Notes under the pieces: generated by a model | Told to the model about the DNA's origin: nothing | Database searches by the model: none | Seen by the model: the letters and a program-made list of their open reading frames with translations, nothing else | In this document: positions 1 to 8,197 of the stretch, piece after piece | Numbering within the stretch: position 1 is the first letter of the stretch | Layout of the letters: each line of letters begins with the position of its first letter | Position numbers and translations under genes: made by a program | Assembly: GCF_013404075.1 (NCBI RefSeq) | Contig: NZ_JACBJQ010000003.1 | Span: 1-64,000 of the forward strand | DNA length: 64,000 bases | Direction: 5' to 3' | Source: Mycolicibacterium vinylchloridicum | GTDB taxonomy: Bacteria > Actinomycetota > Actinomycetes > Mycobacteriales > Mycobacteriaceae

Positions 1-178
1 TTCACGCATTGACCAACCAGCTCCTCATCTTGACCACCAGCAAACCGGGAGACAGCGTCAACACACGCGCACTCATACGCGAGGCAGTCAAACCTCCTAC
101 GCGCGCATCTTGACATGAGGCAACAGGAAGCGACCTGGGGATAAACCCGAGACTGGGGACAACCGTGCAGCGCAAGGC
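1..178. other. No gene seen at left edge
   Basis: This is the stretch downstream of the leftward dehydrogenase operon. A forward frame is open from base 2 to a TGA near 115 but has no start and looks like no known protein. No convincing terminator hairpin or T-tract was found. Three loose copies of a CATCTTGAC-like word (near 7, 26 and 106) are the only pattern. Confidence 0.4.
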
Positions 179-1354
179 CTAGTGAGGCAACTCCCGGAAG
201 GCCGTATTGCGGTATGGCTCCGGTTCTTTCGGCAGGCCGAGCACGCGCTCGCCGACGATATTGCGCTGGATCTGGTCGGTGCCGCCGCCGATCGACGTGA
301 AATATGCATTCAACGTGCGGAAGGTCACCGCATCCCCGACCGGATTGTCCGGACCGGTCAGCATCGACTCGGGACCGGCGACTTCGGTTTGGACCTTGGC
401 CGTCTCGTGCAGAATCCGCGACATCGCGATCTTGCCCAGCGCCAACAGGGTGGCGGCCTCGGCCCGATCCGTGGTGGCCTTGGCCCGCGCGGTGTTCCAC
501 CGGTTCACCGCCGCGTACGTCTCGACCCGGGCGATCTCCTGCCGGATGAACGAATCACCGAGTTTGCCTGCACGGCGGGCCATCTCGATCAGACTGTCGG
601 CGTCGGCCTGCGGCTTGCGGGCCGAACGCGCTGTGCGGGCCAGATCGCCCATCAGTCGTCGCTCGTATGACAACGCCACCTGCAGCACCGACCAGCCGCC
701 GCCAGGTTCACCAACCAAGTTCGCGTCGGGCACACGCGCACCGGAGATGAACACCTCGTTGAATTCCGACTCGCCGGTGATCTGGTGGATCGGGCGAACC
801 TCGACACCGGGCTGGCGCATCGGGAACATGAAGAAACTGATTCCGTTGTGCTTGGGCACATCCCAATCGGTGCGGGCGACCAGCAGCCCGTAGTCGGCTG
901 TCTTGGCGAACGACGTCCACACCTTCTGGCCGTCGATCACCCACTCGTCGCCGTCCCGCTCGGCGCGGGTGCGCAACCCGGCCAGATCCGACCCGGCACC
1001 GGGCTCGGAATACAGCAGACACCACTTGGTCTCGCCGCGGATCGAGGGTGGGATCAGTCGATGCTTCTGCTCGTCGCTGCCCAGATCGTGCAGCGTACAG
1101 GCGAACAGATTCGCCCGGTCATGCCCTGTCCCCGGAGCACCCACCGCCGCGAATTCGGCTGCCACGATTCGGGATTGCGGATCGCTGAGACCGCGGCCCC
1201 ACCACTGGGGTTCCCAGCTCGGTACGGCCCAGCCGGCGTCGAACACCAGCTGCGCCCAGCGGCCGCGGTCGATCTCGGCATCCCAGTTGTCCGCCAGCCA
1301 CTGGCGGACCTCGTCGCGCACCTCGTCGTCGGTCGCTGTGCTTTCGTCGGTCAC
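179..1354 (-). CDS. Acyl-CoA dehydrogenase, FadE family (subunit of a likely heteromeric pair)
   Basis: Probable FAD-dependent acyl-CoA dehydrogenase of 391 aa, the usual family length. It carries the flavin/substrate motif WCLLYSEPGAGSDLAGL in the middle and IGGGTDQIQRNIVGERVLGL at the C-terminus, typical of mycobacterial FadEs. The start is GTG at 1354: its GTGA overlaps the TGA of the upstream dehydrogenase by 4 bp, so translation is probably coupled. Longer in-frame starts would run inside the neighbour. The two different, overlapping dehydrogenase genes resemble the alpha2-beta2 enzymes of steroid side-chain degradation (FadE26-27, FadE28-29 type). The substrate cannot be told from sequence. 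Confidence 0.88.
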   Translation of the reverse strand: MTDESTATDDEVRDEVRQWLADNWDAEIDRGRWAQLVFDAGWAVPSWEPQWWGRGLSDPQSRIVAAEFAAVGAPGTGHDRANLFACTLHDLGSDEQKHRLIPPSIRGETKWCLLYSEPGAGSDLAGLRTRAERDGDEWVIDGQKVWTSFAKTADYGLLVARTDWDVPKHNGISFFMFPMRQPGVEVRPIHQITGESEFNEVFISGARVPDANLVGEPGGGWSVLQVALSYERRLMGDLARTARSARKPQADADSLIEMARRAGKLGDSFIRQEIARVETYAAVNRWNTARAKATTDRAEAATLLALGKIAMSRILHETAKVQTEVAGPESMLTGPDNPVGDAVTFRTLNAYFTSIGGGTDQIQRNIVGERVLGLPKEPEPYRNTAFRELPH

Positions 1355-2448
1355 TGTGCCTCCCGTAGCCGCACGTAGCGTTCCCGGTGACACGCCGGAT
1401 CGCCGAACAACTGGGCGTCGGTCCGCGCCCGCCGCAGATACAGGTGCGCCGGGTGCTCCCAGGTGAAGCCGATCCCGCCGTGGACCTGGATGCTGTTCGC
1501 CGCAATGGAAACGAATGCCTCCGAGCAATATGACTGTGCGGCAGCAAGATCAGCGAACCGGCCAGGATCGCCGGCGTCGAAGACCGCGGCCACGTGCCGG
1601 GCCGCAGAAGTCGCCGACTCGGCTTCCAGCAGCATGTCGGCGCACATGTGCTTGATCGCCTGGAAGCTCCCGATCGCACGCCCGAACTGGAACCGGGTCT
1701 TGGCATAGTCGGCGGCCATCCGCATCGCGTGCATCGCGCCGCCGGCCTGCTCGCCCAGCAACGCCACCGACGCAAGATCCAGCGCCTTGTCGAGTGCGGC
1801 GGCGCCGCCTTCCAAGGTGCCGACCAGCCGAGCCGGGCTGTCGTTCAACACGATCCGGCCCTGCTTGCGGGTCGGATCGACCGTCGACAGTGCGCTGATC
1901 TGGACGCCGGGCCCGTCGGGCGCGACCGCGAACACCGCATCCCCGGCCAGGACGTAGATGCGCGCGGCGATCGTCGCATCGAGCACGTAGGTCTTGGTGC
2001 CGGAAAGTCGCCACTCGAAACCGGCTGGGGCAGCGACGGTCTTCGGCTTCTCCGGCGGGAGGGCCGAACCGGGTTCGGCGAACGCCACCGTCGTGATCAA
2101 CTCGCCCGCGGCGATGCGGGGCAGCACATCGGCCTGTTCCTTGGCGTCCCCGAGCGCGAGCAGGAGGTGAGTGGTCAGGAGAGACGACAAGTACGGCGCA
2201 CAGAGAAGGGCCCGGCCCATCGCCTCCATGGCCAACCCGACTTCCACCGCACCTGCACCGGAGCCACCGAACTTCTCGGGTATCGCAAGCCCAAGTAGAC
2301 CCATGGCGGCCAGCTCGGCCCAGACCGACGGGTCGTATCCGGAGTCGGTCGCCATCAGTCGGCGCACCTCGGCCTCCGGCGAGCGCTTGGCCATCAGCTC
2401 GGCGACCGCGTCGGCCAGATCCCGCTGCTCGGTGCTCAGCGCCGCCAT
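1351..2448 (-). CDS. Acyl-CoA dehydrogenase, FadE family (partner subunit)
   Basis: A 365-aa acyl-CoA dehydrogenase of the partner type: its C-terminus has QVHGGIGFTWEHPAHLYLRR, and its N-terminus begins MAALSTEQRDLADAV. The ATG at 2448 is chosen because homology-like sequence begins there; further upstream the frame lies within the esterase gene in another frame. It starts just downstream of the esterase stop (2453) and overlaps the next dehydrogenase by 4 bp, so 3340-179 looks like one operon. By family, such pairs form heterotetramers in which only one subunit supplies the catalytic acid; this is inferred. Confidence 0.88.
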   Translation of the reverse strand: MAALSTEQRDLADAVAELMAKRSPEAEVRRLMATDSGYDPSVWAELAAMGLLGLAIPEKFGGSGAGAVEVGLAMEAMGRALLCAPYLSSLLTTHLLLALGDAKEQADVLPRIAAGELITTVAFAEPGSALPPEKPKTVAAPAGFEWRLSGTKTYVLDATIAARIYVLAGDAVFAVAPDGPGVQISALSTVDPTRKQGRIVLNDSPARLVGTLEGGAAALDKALDLASVALLGEQAGGAMHAMRMAADYAKTRFQFGRAIGSFQAIKHMCADMLLEAESATSAARHVAAVFDAGDPGRFADLAAAQSYCSEAFVSIAANSIQVHGGIGFTWEHPAHLYLRRARTDAQLFGDPACHRERYVRLREAQ

Positions 2449-2452
2449 GGAC

Positions 2453-3340
2453 TCAGCCTCCGAAGCTCTCGCGCAGGCTGTCGCACTGGCTGTAGAAGAA
2501 CGCCGTCGAAATATCGGCCTTGGCGACAATCCCGTCGAAGCCGTGGAACGCGCCGGGCACCACGTGAACCTGGCACGGCACACCCGCGGCTCGCAGCCGC
2601 TCGGCATAGTCGAGGTCCTCGTCGTGGAACAGGTCCAGCGTCCCGACCCCGAGCCAGGCCGGCGGTAGCCCGGCGAGATCGGTTCGACGGGCGGGCGCGG
2701 CGACCTCGGGGTCGGCGCCGCCCAGATAGGCCTTCCAGCCGAACGCGTTGCTGGCGGGGTTCCACAGCCGGTGACCCGCGTCTTCGAGGTGGCTGCCGAC
2801 GCTGCGGTCGTCGATCATCGGATAGACCAGCAGCTGGAAGACGGGCTTCACCCCGTCGTGGTCGCGCGCCCACAGCGCCAGCGCCGCCGTCAGGCCACCG
2901 CCCGCGCTGGCCCCACCGATCGCGATGCGATCCGGATCGACTCCGGGCAGCCGTGCCAGCCATTGCAGCGCGTCGTAGCAGTCCTCCAGCGGCGCGGGGT
3001 ACGGATGCTCGGGTGCCAGCCGGTAGTCGACCGAGGCCACCGTGATGCCCAGCTCCTTGACGAACCGGCGACACAGAACGTCGTCCTGGGCCGCGGTGCC
3101 CAACACATACCCGCCGCCGTGGATCCACAGCAGTGCCGGGGTCGTCGTCGCGGTGCCGGTGGGCCGGTAGAGGCGGACGCCGACGCCCGACTCCAAGGTC
3201 AGCACCTCGACGCCGTCGTTGTCGGGTCGCTGCAGTCCGGTCAGCCGCCGCAGGATCGGCAGCGTCCACGGATAGATCAGCTTGCGCGGAGTGAACCGCG
3301 CAGCACTGCGCAGCTCGGGATGGATGTCGGTGTTGGCCAC
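2453..3340 (-). CDS. Alpha/beta hydrolase esterase/lipase (hormone-sensitive lipase-like)
   Basis: Carboxylic-ester hydrolase of 295 aa with a complete HSL-family layout: oxyanion motif HGGGYVLG, nucleophile elbow GGASAGGGL, an acid in DLFHDEDLDY and the catalytic His in GAFHGFDG. No signal peptide, so probably cytoplasmic. The start is taken as GTG 3340 (VANTDIHPELRS); a longer frame to 3391 exists but adds unconserved-looking sequence. It leads the operon with the two dehydrogenases and is divergent from the Baeyer-Villiger monooxygenase at 3476. An esterase here could hydrolyse the ester made by that oxygenase; this is inference from context. Confidence 0.85.
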   Translation of the reverse strand: MANTDIHPELRSAARFTPRKLIYPWTLPILRRLTGLQRPDNDGVEVLTLESGVGVRLYRPTGTATTTPALLWIHGGGYVLGTAAQDDVLCRRFVKELGITVASVDYRLAPEHPYPAPLEDCYDALQWLARLPGVDPDRIAIGGASAGGGLTAALALWARDHDGVKPVFQLLVYPMIDDRSVGSHLEDAGHRLWNPASNAFGWKAYLGGADPEVAAPARRTDLAGLPPAWLGVGTLDLFHDEDLDYAERLRAAGVPCQVHVVPGAFHGFDGIVAKADISTAFFYSQCDSLRESFGG

Positions 3341-3418
3341 GCCGACCAGTATGGCAACCCGGCATCCGGGTAGGACAGGACCTTGATCCACGACGGCGGG
3401 AGACAGTATCGTGGTGAC

Positions 3419-3451
3419 GGCAATTACGGAACGCTGCGTAGCGTAATTGCC
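3419..3451. promoter_or_regulatory. 33-bp dyad, candidate operator upstream of the monooxygenase
   Basis: Outer arms GGCAATTACG (3419-3428) and CGTAATTGCC (3442-3451) are perfect inverted repeats. Inside them a second, centred dyad ACGC-T-GCGT (3431-3439) shares the same axis at base 3435; only two positions per side are unpaired. The dyad ends 24 bp before the ATG at 3476. A dimeric repressor site (TetR-like) is the most likely reading; an RNA hairpin in the leader is possible. Confidence 0.6.
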
Positions 3452-3475
3452 CTCAGCAGTGAGAGGACACCGTCA

Positions 3476-5419
3476 ATGTCGACCAATCCCTATGCGGGGC
3501 AACCCTTCACGTCATCTGACGACGAGATTGCCGCTGCGTTGGAGCAGGTCAGCATCCCCACGATGCTGCTGTCCCTGGTGCACATCACCGGTGACCCGCG
3601 TTTCATCCGTGATTTCAAGCAGGCCGGCGTCTTCCTCAACGAAGTCCAGGGCTTCATGTCCGAGGAGGACAAGGCCAAGGCCCGTGCGCTGGCGCTGCCG
3701 GTCATCGCCGACTACCGCGACCGGGGCTGCCCGGGGCCGGTGCCGCTGAGTCCTGAGCTGATCTCCGAGATGCTGGACTGGGCGGCGTGCGAGCACGTCG
3801 ACGACGAGTACCGGCCGATGGTGCTGGAGGAGATGGACCTCGAGGACGTCGACCCGCGCCGCCCCGTCGCACTCGACCCCGCGGCGGCCGCCGACTTCCC
3901 GGTCGTCGTGATCGGCTGCGGCGAATCGGGTCTGCTCGCCGGCATCCGGCTCAAGCAGGCCAACATCCCGTTCACCATCGTGGAGAAGAACGCAGGCCCG
4001 GGCGGAACGTGGTGGGAGAACAGCTATCCCGGTGCCCGGGTCGACGTCGCCAATCACTTCTACTGCTACAGCTTCGAGCCGAGCAACGACTGGTCGCACT
4101 ATTTCGCCGAGCAGCCCGAGCTGCGCGCCTACTTCGAAACGGTGCTGGCCCGGCATGATCTCGACGCCAATGTCCGCTGGGAGACCGAGGTGGTCTCGGC
4201 GACCTGGAGCGACGACGACGGCATCTGGCTGGTGATCGTGCGCGGCAAGGACGGGACCGAATCCAGCATCCGGGCCCGGGCCGTCATCACCGCCGTCGGC
4301 CAGCTGAACCGGCCGCACCTCCCCGACATCGAGGGCGCCGACACCTTCGAGGGCCCGGCCTTCCATTCCGCAGCGTGGGACCACTCGGTCGACTTGACTG
4401 GTAAGCGCGTCGCGCTCATCGGCGCCGGGGCAAGCGGATTCCAGATCGCGCCGGCGATCGCCGACCAGGTGCAGCACCTGACGGTCTTCCAGCGCACCGC
4501 ACAGTGGATGTTCCCCAACCCGATGTACCACGACAGCGTCGGCGACGGTGTGCGCTGGGCGATGAATCACCTTCCGTACTACAACCGTTGGTACCGCTTC
4601 CTGGTGATGTGGCCGGGGGCGGACAAGGGTCTGGAGGCGGCCCGCTCGGATCCCGACTACACCCACCCTGACGACCCGAACTATGCGGTCAGCGAGATCA
4701 ACGCGGTGGCGCGTCTGATGTTCACCGACTGGATCACCACTCAGGTCGGCGACGATTCCGAGCTGCTGAGCAAGGTGCTGCCGGACTATCCCGCGACGGG
4801 CAAACGCACGTTGCAGGACAATGGAACCTGGCTGACCACACTGCGCCGCGACGACGTCGAGCTGGTGCGCACGCCGATCGAACGCATCACCCCCCACGGT
4901 GTCGTCACCGCCGACGGAGTGACTCACGACGTCGATGTGATCGTGTACGCCACCGGATTCCGCGCCACCGAGGTGCTGTACCCGATGTCGATCACCGGCC
5001 GTGACGGGGTGGACCTGCGTGCCACGTGGGGTCAGCGGCCGGTGGGCTACCTGGGCATCACCGTGCCGCGATTCCCGAACTTCTTCATGCTCTACGGCCC
5101 GGGCAACCATCTGGCGCACGGCGGCAGCTTGATCTTCAACTCCGAGCTGCAGATGCGCTACATCAACGCCTGTTTGGCCGACATCATCGAGAATGGCTGG
5201 GAGGCAATCGAACCCACTGTTGCGGCCACCGAGGAATGGCATCGGCGGCATCAGGCCGAGATCAACACGATGGTCTGGGCGCATCCCTCGATCGAGCATT
5301 CGTACTTCAAGAATCCCGATGGTGAGATCCACACGGTGAGCCCATGGCGGCTGCCGGTGTACTGGAACGCGGTGCGTGCCCCCGAGTGGTCGAATTTCGT
5401 TGTGACGAAAGGGAAGTGA
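3476..5419 (+). CDS. Type I Baeyer-Villiger monooxygenase, 4-hydroxyacetophenone monooxygenase-like
   Basis: FAD- and NADPH-dependent monooxygenase (647 aa) that would insert oxygen next to a ketone to make an ester or lactone. It has two Rossmann motifs, VVVIGCGESGLLAG (about residue 142) and VALIGAGASGFQIAP (about 313), and between them the Baeyer-Villiger fingerprint FEGPAFHSAAWD (F-x-G-x3-H-x3-W-D). The extra N-terminal domain of about 130 residues is typical of the HAPMO-like subgroup. ATG 3476 is preceded by GAGAGGA. A zinc alcohol dehydrogenase follows after 9 nt, and a strong dyad lies upstream. Ketone substrate unknown. Confidence 0.9.
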   Translation: MSTNPYAGQPFTSSDDEIAAALEQVSIPTMLLSLVHITGDPRFIRDFKQAGVFLNEVQGFMSEEDKAKARALALPVIADYRDRGCPGPVPLSPELISEMLDWAACEHVDDEYRPMVLEEMDLEDVDPRRPVALDPAAAADFPVVVIGCGESGLLAGIRLKQANIPFTIVEKNAGPGGTWWENSYPGARVDVANHFYCYSFEPSNDWSHYFAEQPELRAYFETVLARHDLDANVRWETEVVSATWSDDDGIWLVIVRGKDGTESSIRARAVITAVGQLNRPHLPDIEGADTFEGPAFHSAAWDHSVDLTGKRVALIGAGASGFQIAPAIADQVQHLTVFQRTAQWMFPNPMYHDSVGDGVRWAMNHLPYYNRWYRFLVMWPGADKGLEAARSDPDYTHPDDPNYAVSEINAVARLMFTDWITTQVGDDSELLSKVLPDYPATGKRTLQDNGTWLTTLRRDDVELVRTPIERITPHGVVTADGVTHDVDVIVYATGFRATEVLYPMSITGRDGVDLRATWGQRPVGYLGITVPRFPNFFMLYGPGNHLAHGGSLIFNSELQMRYINACLADIIENGWEAIEPTVAATEEWHRRHQAEINTMVWAHPSIEHSYFKNPDGEIHTVSPWRLPVYWNAVRAPEWSNFVVTKGK

Positions 5420-5428
5420 GGGACGATC

Positions 5429-6454
5429 ATGCGCGCGGTACTCATCGACACCCCAGGATCGGTCCGGGTCGACAACTGGCCCGACCCGGTTCTTCCGGGG
5501 CCGGACGGGGCCATCGTCAAGGTGACCGCGGCCGCCATCTGCGGTTCGGACCTGCACTTCTACGAGGGTGACTATCCGCTGTTCCAGCCCGTCTCGCTGG
5601 GCCACGAGGCCGTCGGCACGGTCGTCGAGGTGGGGCCGGATGTCCGTACGGTGACCGTCGGTGACCATGTCATCGTGTCCTCGGTGGCCGGCTGCGGCGC
5701 TTGCGCCGGATGTGCCACCCAGGACCCGATCCAGTGTGCGTCGGGCCCGCAGATCTTCGGCTCCGGTGTGCTCGGCGGGGCGCAGGCCGAACTGATGGCC
5801 GTCCCGGCCGCGGATTTCCAGCTGCTCAAGATGCCGGAGAACATCAGCACCGAGGCGGCGCTGCTGCTCACCGACAACCTGGCCACCGGGTGGGCGGCCG
5901 CCCAGCGCGCCGATATCCCGGTCGGCGGCACCGCGGTGGTCATCGGTCTCGGTGCGGTCGGCCTGTGTGCCGTGCGCAGTGCGCTATTCCTGGGGGCGGC
6001 AAGGGTATTCGCCGTCGACCCGGTCGCGCAGCGGCGCGACCGGGCGGCGAAACTGGGCGCGATCGCGATCGCGCCGGCGGCCGCGCCCGCGATCATGGAA
6101 GCCACCGGTGGTACCGGCGCTGATTCGGTCATCGACGCCGTCGGCAACGACACGACGCTGGACGACGCGATCGCCACGGTCCGGGCCAGGGGCACGGTGT
6201 CGGTGGTCGGGGTGCACAACCTCAACCCGTATCCGTTCCCCGCGCTCACCGGCCTGCTGCGCAGCCTCACCTTCCGGATGACGACGGCACCGGTCCAGCA
6301 GACGTGGCCCGAACTGATCCCGCTGCTACAGAACGGCCGCCTCGACGTGGACGGCATCTTCACCACGAACCTGGCGCTGGAGGCGGCCGCAGAGGGCTAC
6401 GCCGCCGTGGCGGCGCGCGGCGGTGAAGTCGTCAAGGTCATCCTCACGCCGTAG
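5429..6454 (+). CDS. Zinc-dependent medium-chain alcohol dehydrogenase
   Basis: NAD(P)-dependent alcohol dehydrogenase, 341 aa. Catalytic zinc ligands are in CGSDLHFYEGDYP and GHEAVGTVVEVG; the structural zinc site CGACAGCATQDPIQC has all four cysteines (C-x2-C-x2-C-x7-C); the nucleotide site is GLGAVGLCAV. ATG 5429 lies 9 nt after the monooxygenase stop, so the two are an operon: this enzyme could oxidise an alcohol to the ketone used by the oxygenase, or oxidise the alcohol released by ester hydrolysis. It ends tail to tail with the amidohydrolase (3 nt gap). Confidence 0.9.
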   Translation: MRAVLIDTPGSVRVDNWPDPVLPGPDGAIVKVTAAAICGSDLHFYEGDYPLFQPVSLGHEAVGTVVEVGPDVRTVTVGDHVIVSSVAGCGACAGCATQDPIQCASGPQIFGSGVLGGAQAELMAVPAADFQLLKMPENISTEAALLLTDNLATGWAAAQRADIPVGGTAVVIGLGAVGLCAVRSALFLGAARVFAVDPVAQRRDRAAKLGAIAIAPAAAPAIMEATGGTGADSVIDAVGNDTTLDDAIATVRARGTVSVVGVHNLNPYPFPALTGLLRSLTFRMTTAPVQQTWPELIPLLQNGRLDVDGIFTTNLALEAAAEGYAAVAARGGEVVKVILTP

Positions 6455-6457
6455 CGC

Positions 6458-8095
6458 TCAGGCGCGGTAGACGGTGACACCTTCCTTGATGGTTTCCACC
6501 ACGTGGATGTCCTTGATCCGCATCGGGTCCACCTTCAACGGGTTGCCGTCCAGCACAACGAGATCGGCGAGTTTTCCGACCTCCAGTGAACCCTTGGTGT
6601 CTGCCTCCCGGTACTGGCGCGCGGCGTTGATCGTGATGGCCTTCAGGGCCTCCAGCGGGGTGACGCGCTGGTCGGCACCGATGGTTTCGCCGCCGCGCGA
6701 GATTCGGTTCACCGCCGTCCACACCACGAACATCTGATCCAACGGGGTGACGACGAAGTCGGTGTGGTTGGTGGGGGCCAGCCCGAGGTCGATCGCCGCC
6801 CGCATCGGGGACAGGAAGTCCGCCTGCGTCTTGCCGCGCAGCCGCACGTGCGCATCGCCGAAGTAGAACGTGTGCGGGGTGAAAAACGACGGAATGATCC
6901 GGTATTCGAGGTAGCGCTGCAGCTGGTCTCGCCGAACGAACTGCGAATGCACCATGACGGTTAGACGGTCCCTACCGAGATCGCCCGCGGCGGCGAACTC
7001 GTGTGCCGCGAGCGCTACGTCGATGGCCGCGTCCCCGTTGGCGTGGATATCGAGCGGCAGCCCGAGATCGTAAACCTGCTTGAACCAGCCGTTGACGGTG
7101 TCCTGGGAGAACCCGAGCTCACCGCACCAATTGTGCTGACCGTCGGGTCCGTCGACCAGATAGGGCGTGGTGAAGTAAGCGGTGCGGCCCTGCGGCGAGC
7201 CGTCCAGGGTGACCTTGACCCCGCCGAGCTTGACCCGGTTGCGGTAGCTGCCGAATGTCGCCGCCGGATGGCGCCTCAGCACGTCGTCGAGTTCGAGGAT
7301 GAAGGGATACGCCACCACGTCGATCAGCGCGGCGCCGCCGTCCGCTGCCCGGTAGATCAACTCCACGTCGGCAGCGTGTGTGGCGCCTTCGTGCGCTGTG
7401 GTGATACCGGCTGCGGCGTAGAGAAGCTGACCGGCCTTGCTCCAGGCGATCTCCTGCGACGGTGTCGGCTTGGGCATGGCGGCGAAGATCGGCAGGAACG
7501 CGGTCTCCATCACCAACCCGTCGGGCTCGTTGGAACCCTCTTTGCGTACGATCACCCCGCCGGGCGGGGTCTCGGTGTCCTCATTGATGCCGAACATCCG
7601 CATCGCCGCCGAATTGAGCACCGCGCCGTGCATCGAAACATGGCCGACCAGAACCGGATTGGCGGGGAAATCGATGTCGAGGTCTTCCTTGTGCAACGTG
7701 CGGCCACCCGGCATCAGAGTGTCGTCGTAGCCATACGCGACGATCATCTCGCCGGGTGGTGTCCGATGGGTATCCCGAAATGACCTCAGTGAATTGACGA
7801 TTGCTTCGACATCGGCACCAGGCCCTGCCGGTGGCGCGAAGACGTTCACCTGGTTGGCCACGGTCAGCGAGTTGATGTAGTGGCTGTGCGGATCGAGGAA
7901 TCCCGGCAGCAGTGTCGCTCCGTCGAGGTCGATCAGCTGGGTTCCCGGCCCCCGATGGGCTGTCAGCAGATCGGCGCCGTCACCCACCGCGGTGATACGC
8001 CCGGCTCGCACGGCCAACGCATTCGCCGACGGGTTGTGATCGTCGATCGTGACGATATCGCCACCGGTGTAGATCGCATCGGCGTACTCGGCCAT
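6458..8095 (-). CDS. Amidohydrolase family 3 (YtcJ-like) metal-dependent hydrolase
   Basis: Protein of 545 aa with a TIM-barrel amidohydrolase layout: metal motif LDPHSHYINS (H-x-H) at about residue 70, a later metal His in LDIHANGDAAID, and the C-terminal barrel segment TNHTDFVVTPLDQM. The N-terminal YADAIYTGGDIVTIDD and C-terminal GSLEVGKLADLVVLDGNP strands form the usual small beta-sandwich. The start ATG 8095 has a strong AAGGAGG 5 nt upstream. Transcribed alone, divergent from the glucanase. The family cleaves C-N bonds of many amides and imides; no substrate can be assigned. Confidence 0.85.
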   Translation of the reverse strand: MAEYADAIYTGGDIVTIDDHNPSANALAVRAGRITAVGDGADLLTAHRGPGTQLIDLDGATLLPGFLDPHSHYINSLTVANQVNVFAPPAGPGADVEAIVNSLRSFRDTHRTPPGEMIVAYGYDDTLMPGGRTLHKEDLDIDFPANPVLVGHVSMHGAVLNSAAMRMFGINEDTETPPGGVIVRKEGSNEPDGLVMETAFLPIFAAMPKPTPSQEIAWSKAGQLLYAAAGITTAHEGATHAADVELIYRAADGGAALIDVVAYPFILELDDVLRRHPAATFGSYRNRVKLGGVKVTLDGSPQGRTAYFTTPYLVDGPDGQHNWCGELGFSQDTVNGWFKQVYDLGLPLDIHANGDAAIDVALAAHEFAAAGDLGRDRLTVMVHSQFVRRDQLQRYLEYRIIPSFFTPHTFYFGDAHVRLRGKTQADFLSPMRAAIDLGLAPTNHTDFVVTPLDQMFVVWTAVNRISRGGETIGADQRVTPLEALKAITINAARQYREADTKGSLEVGKLADLVVLDGNPLKVDPMRIKDIHVVETIKEGVTVYRA

Positions 8096-8197
8096 CGCGG
8101 CCTCCTTCAGGGTCGCCTCAGTCCAGCGGCGTGCTGTCGGGTCATTGTCGCCGACGGTTGGCGTTTATTGACCTGCGGCACTAGTTTTTCTTCGGTG

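Noticed and set aside
1..115. Forward open frame entering from the left edge and repeated CATCTTGAC-like words
   Set aside because: No start, no recognisable protein, and the three copies are too degenerate and irregularly spaced to call a repeat.
3512..5668. 718-codon open frame on the minus strand opposite the monooxygenase
   Set aside because: Shadow of GC-rich coding sequence: His/Arg/Val-rich, no domain, while the plus-strand frame has complete enzyme motifs.
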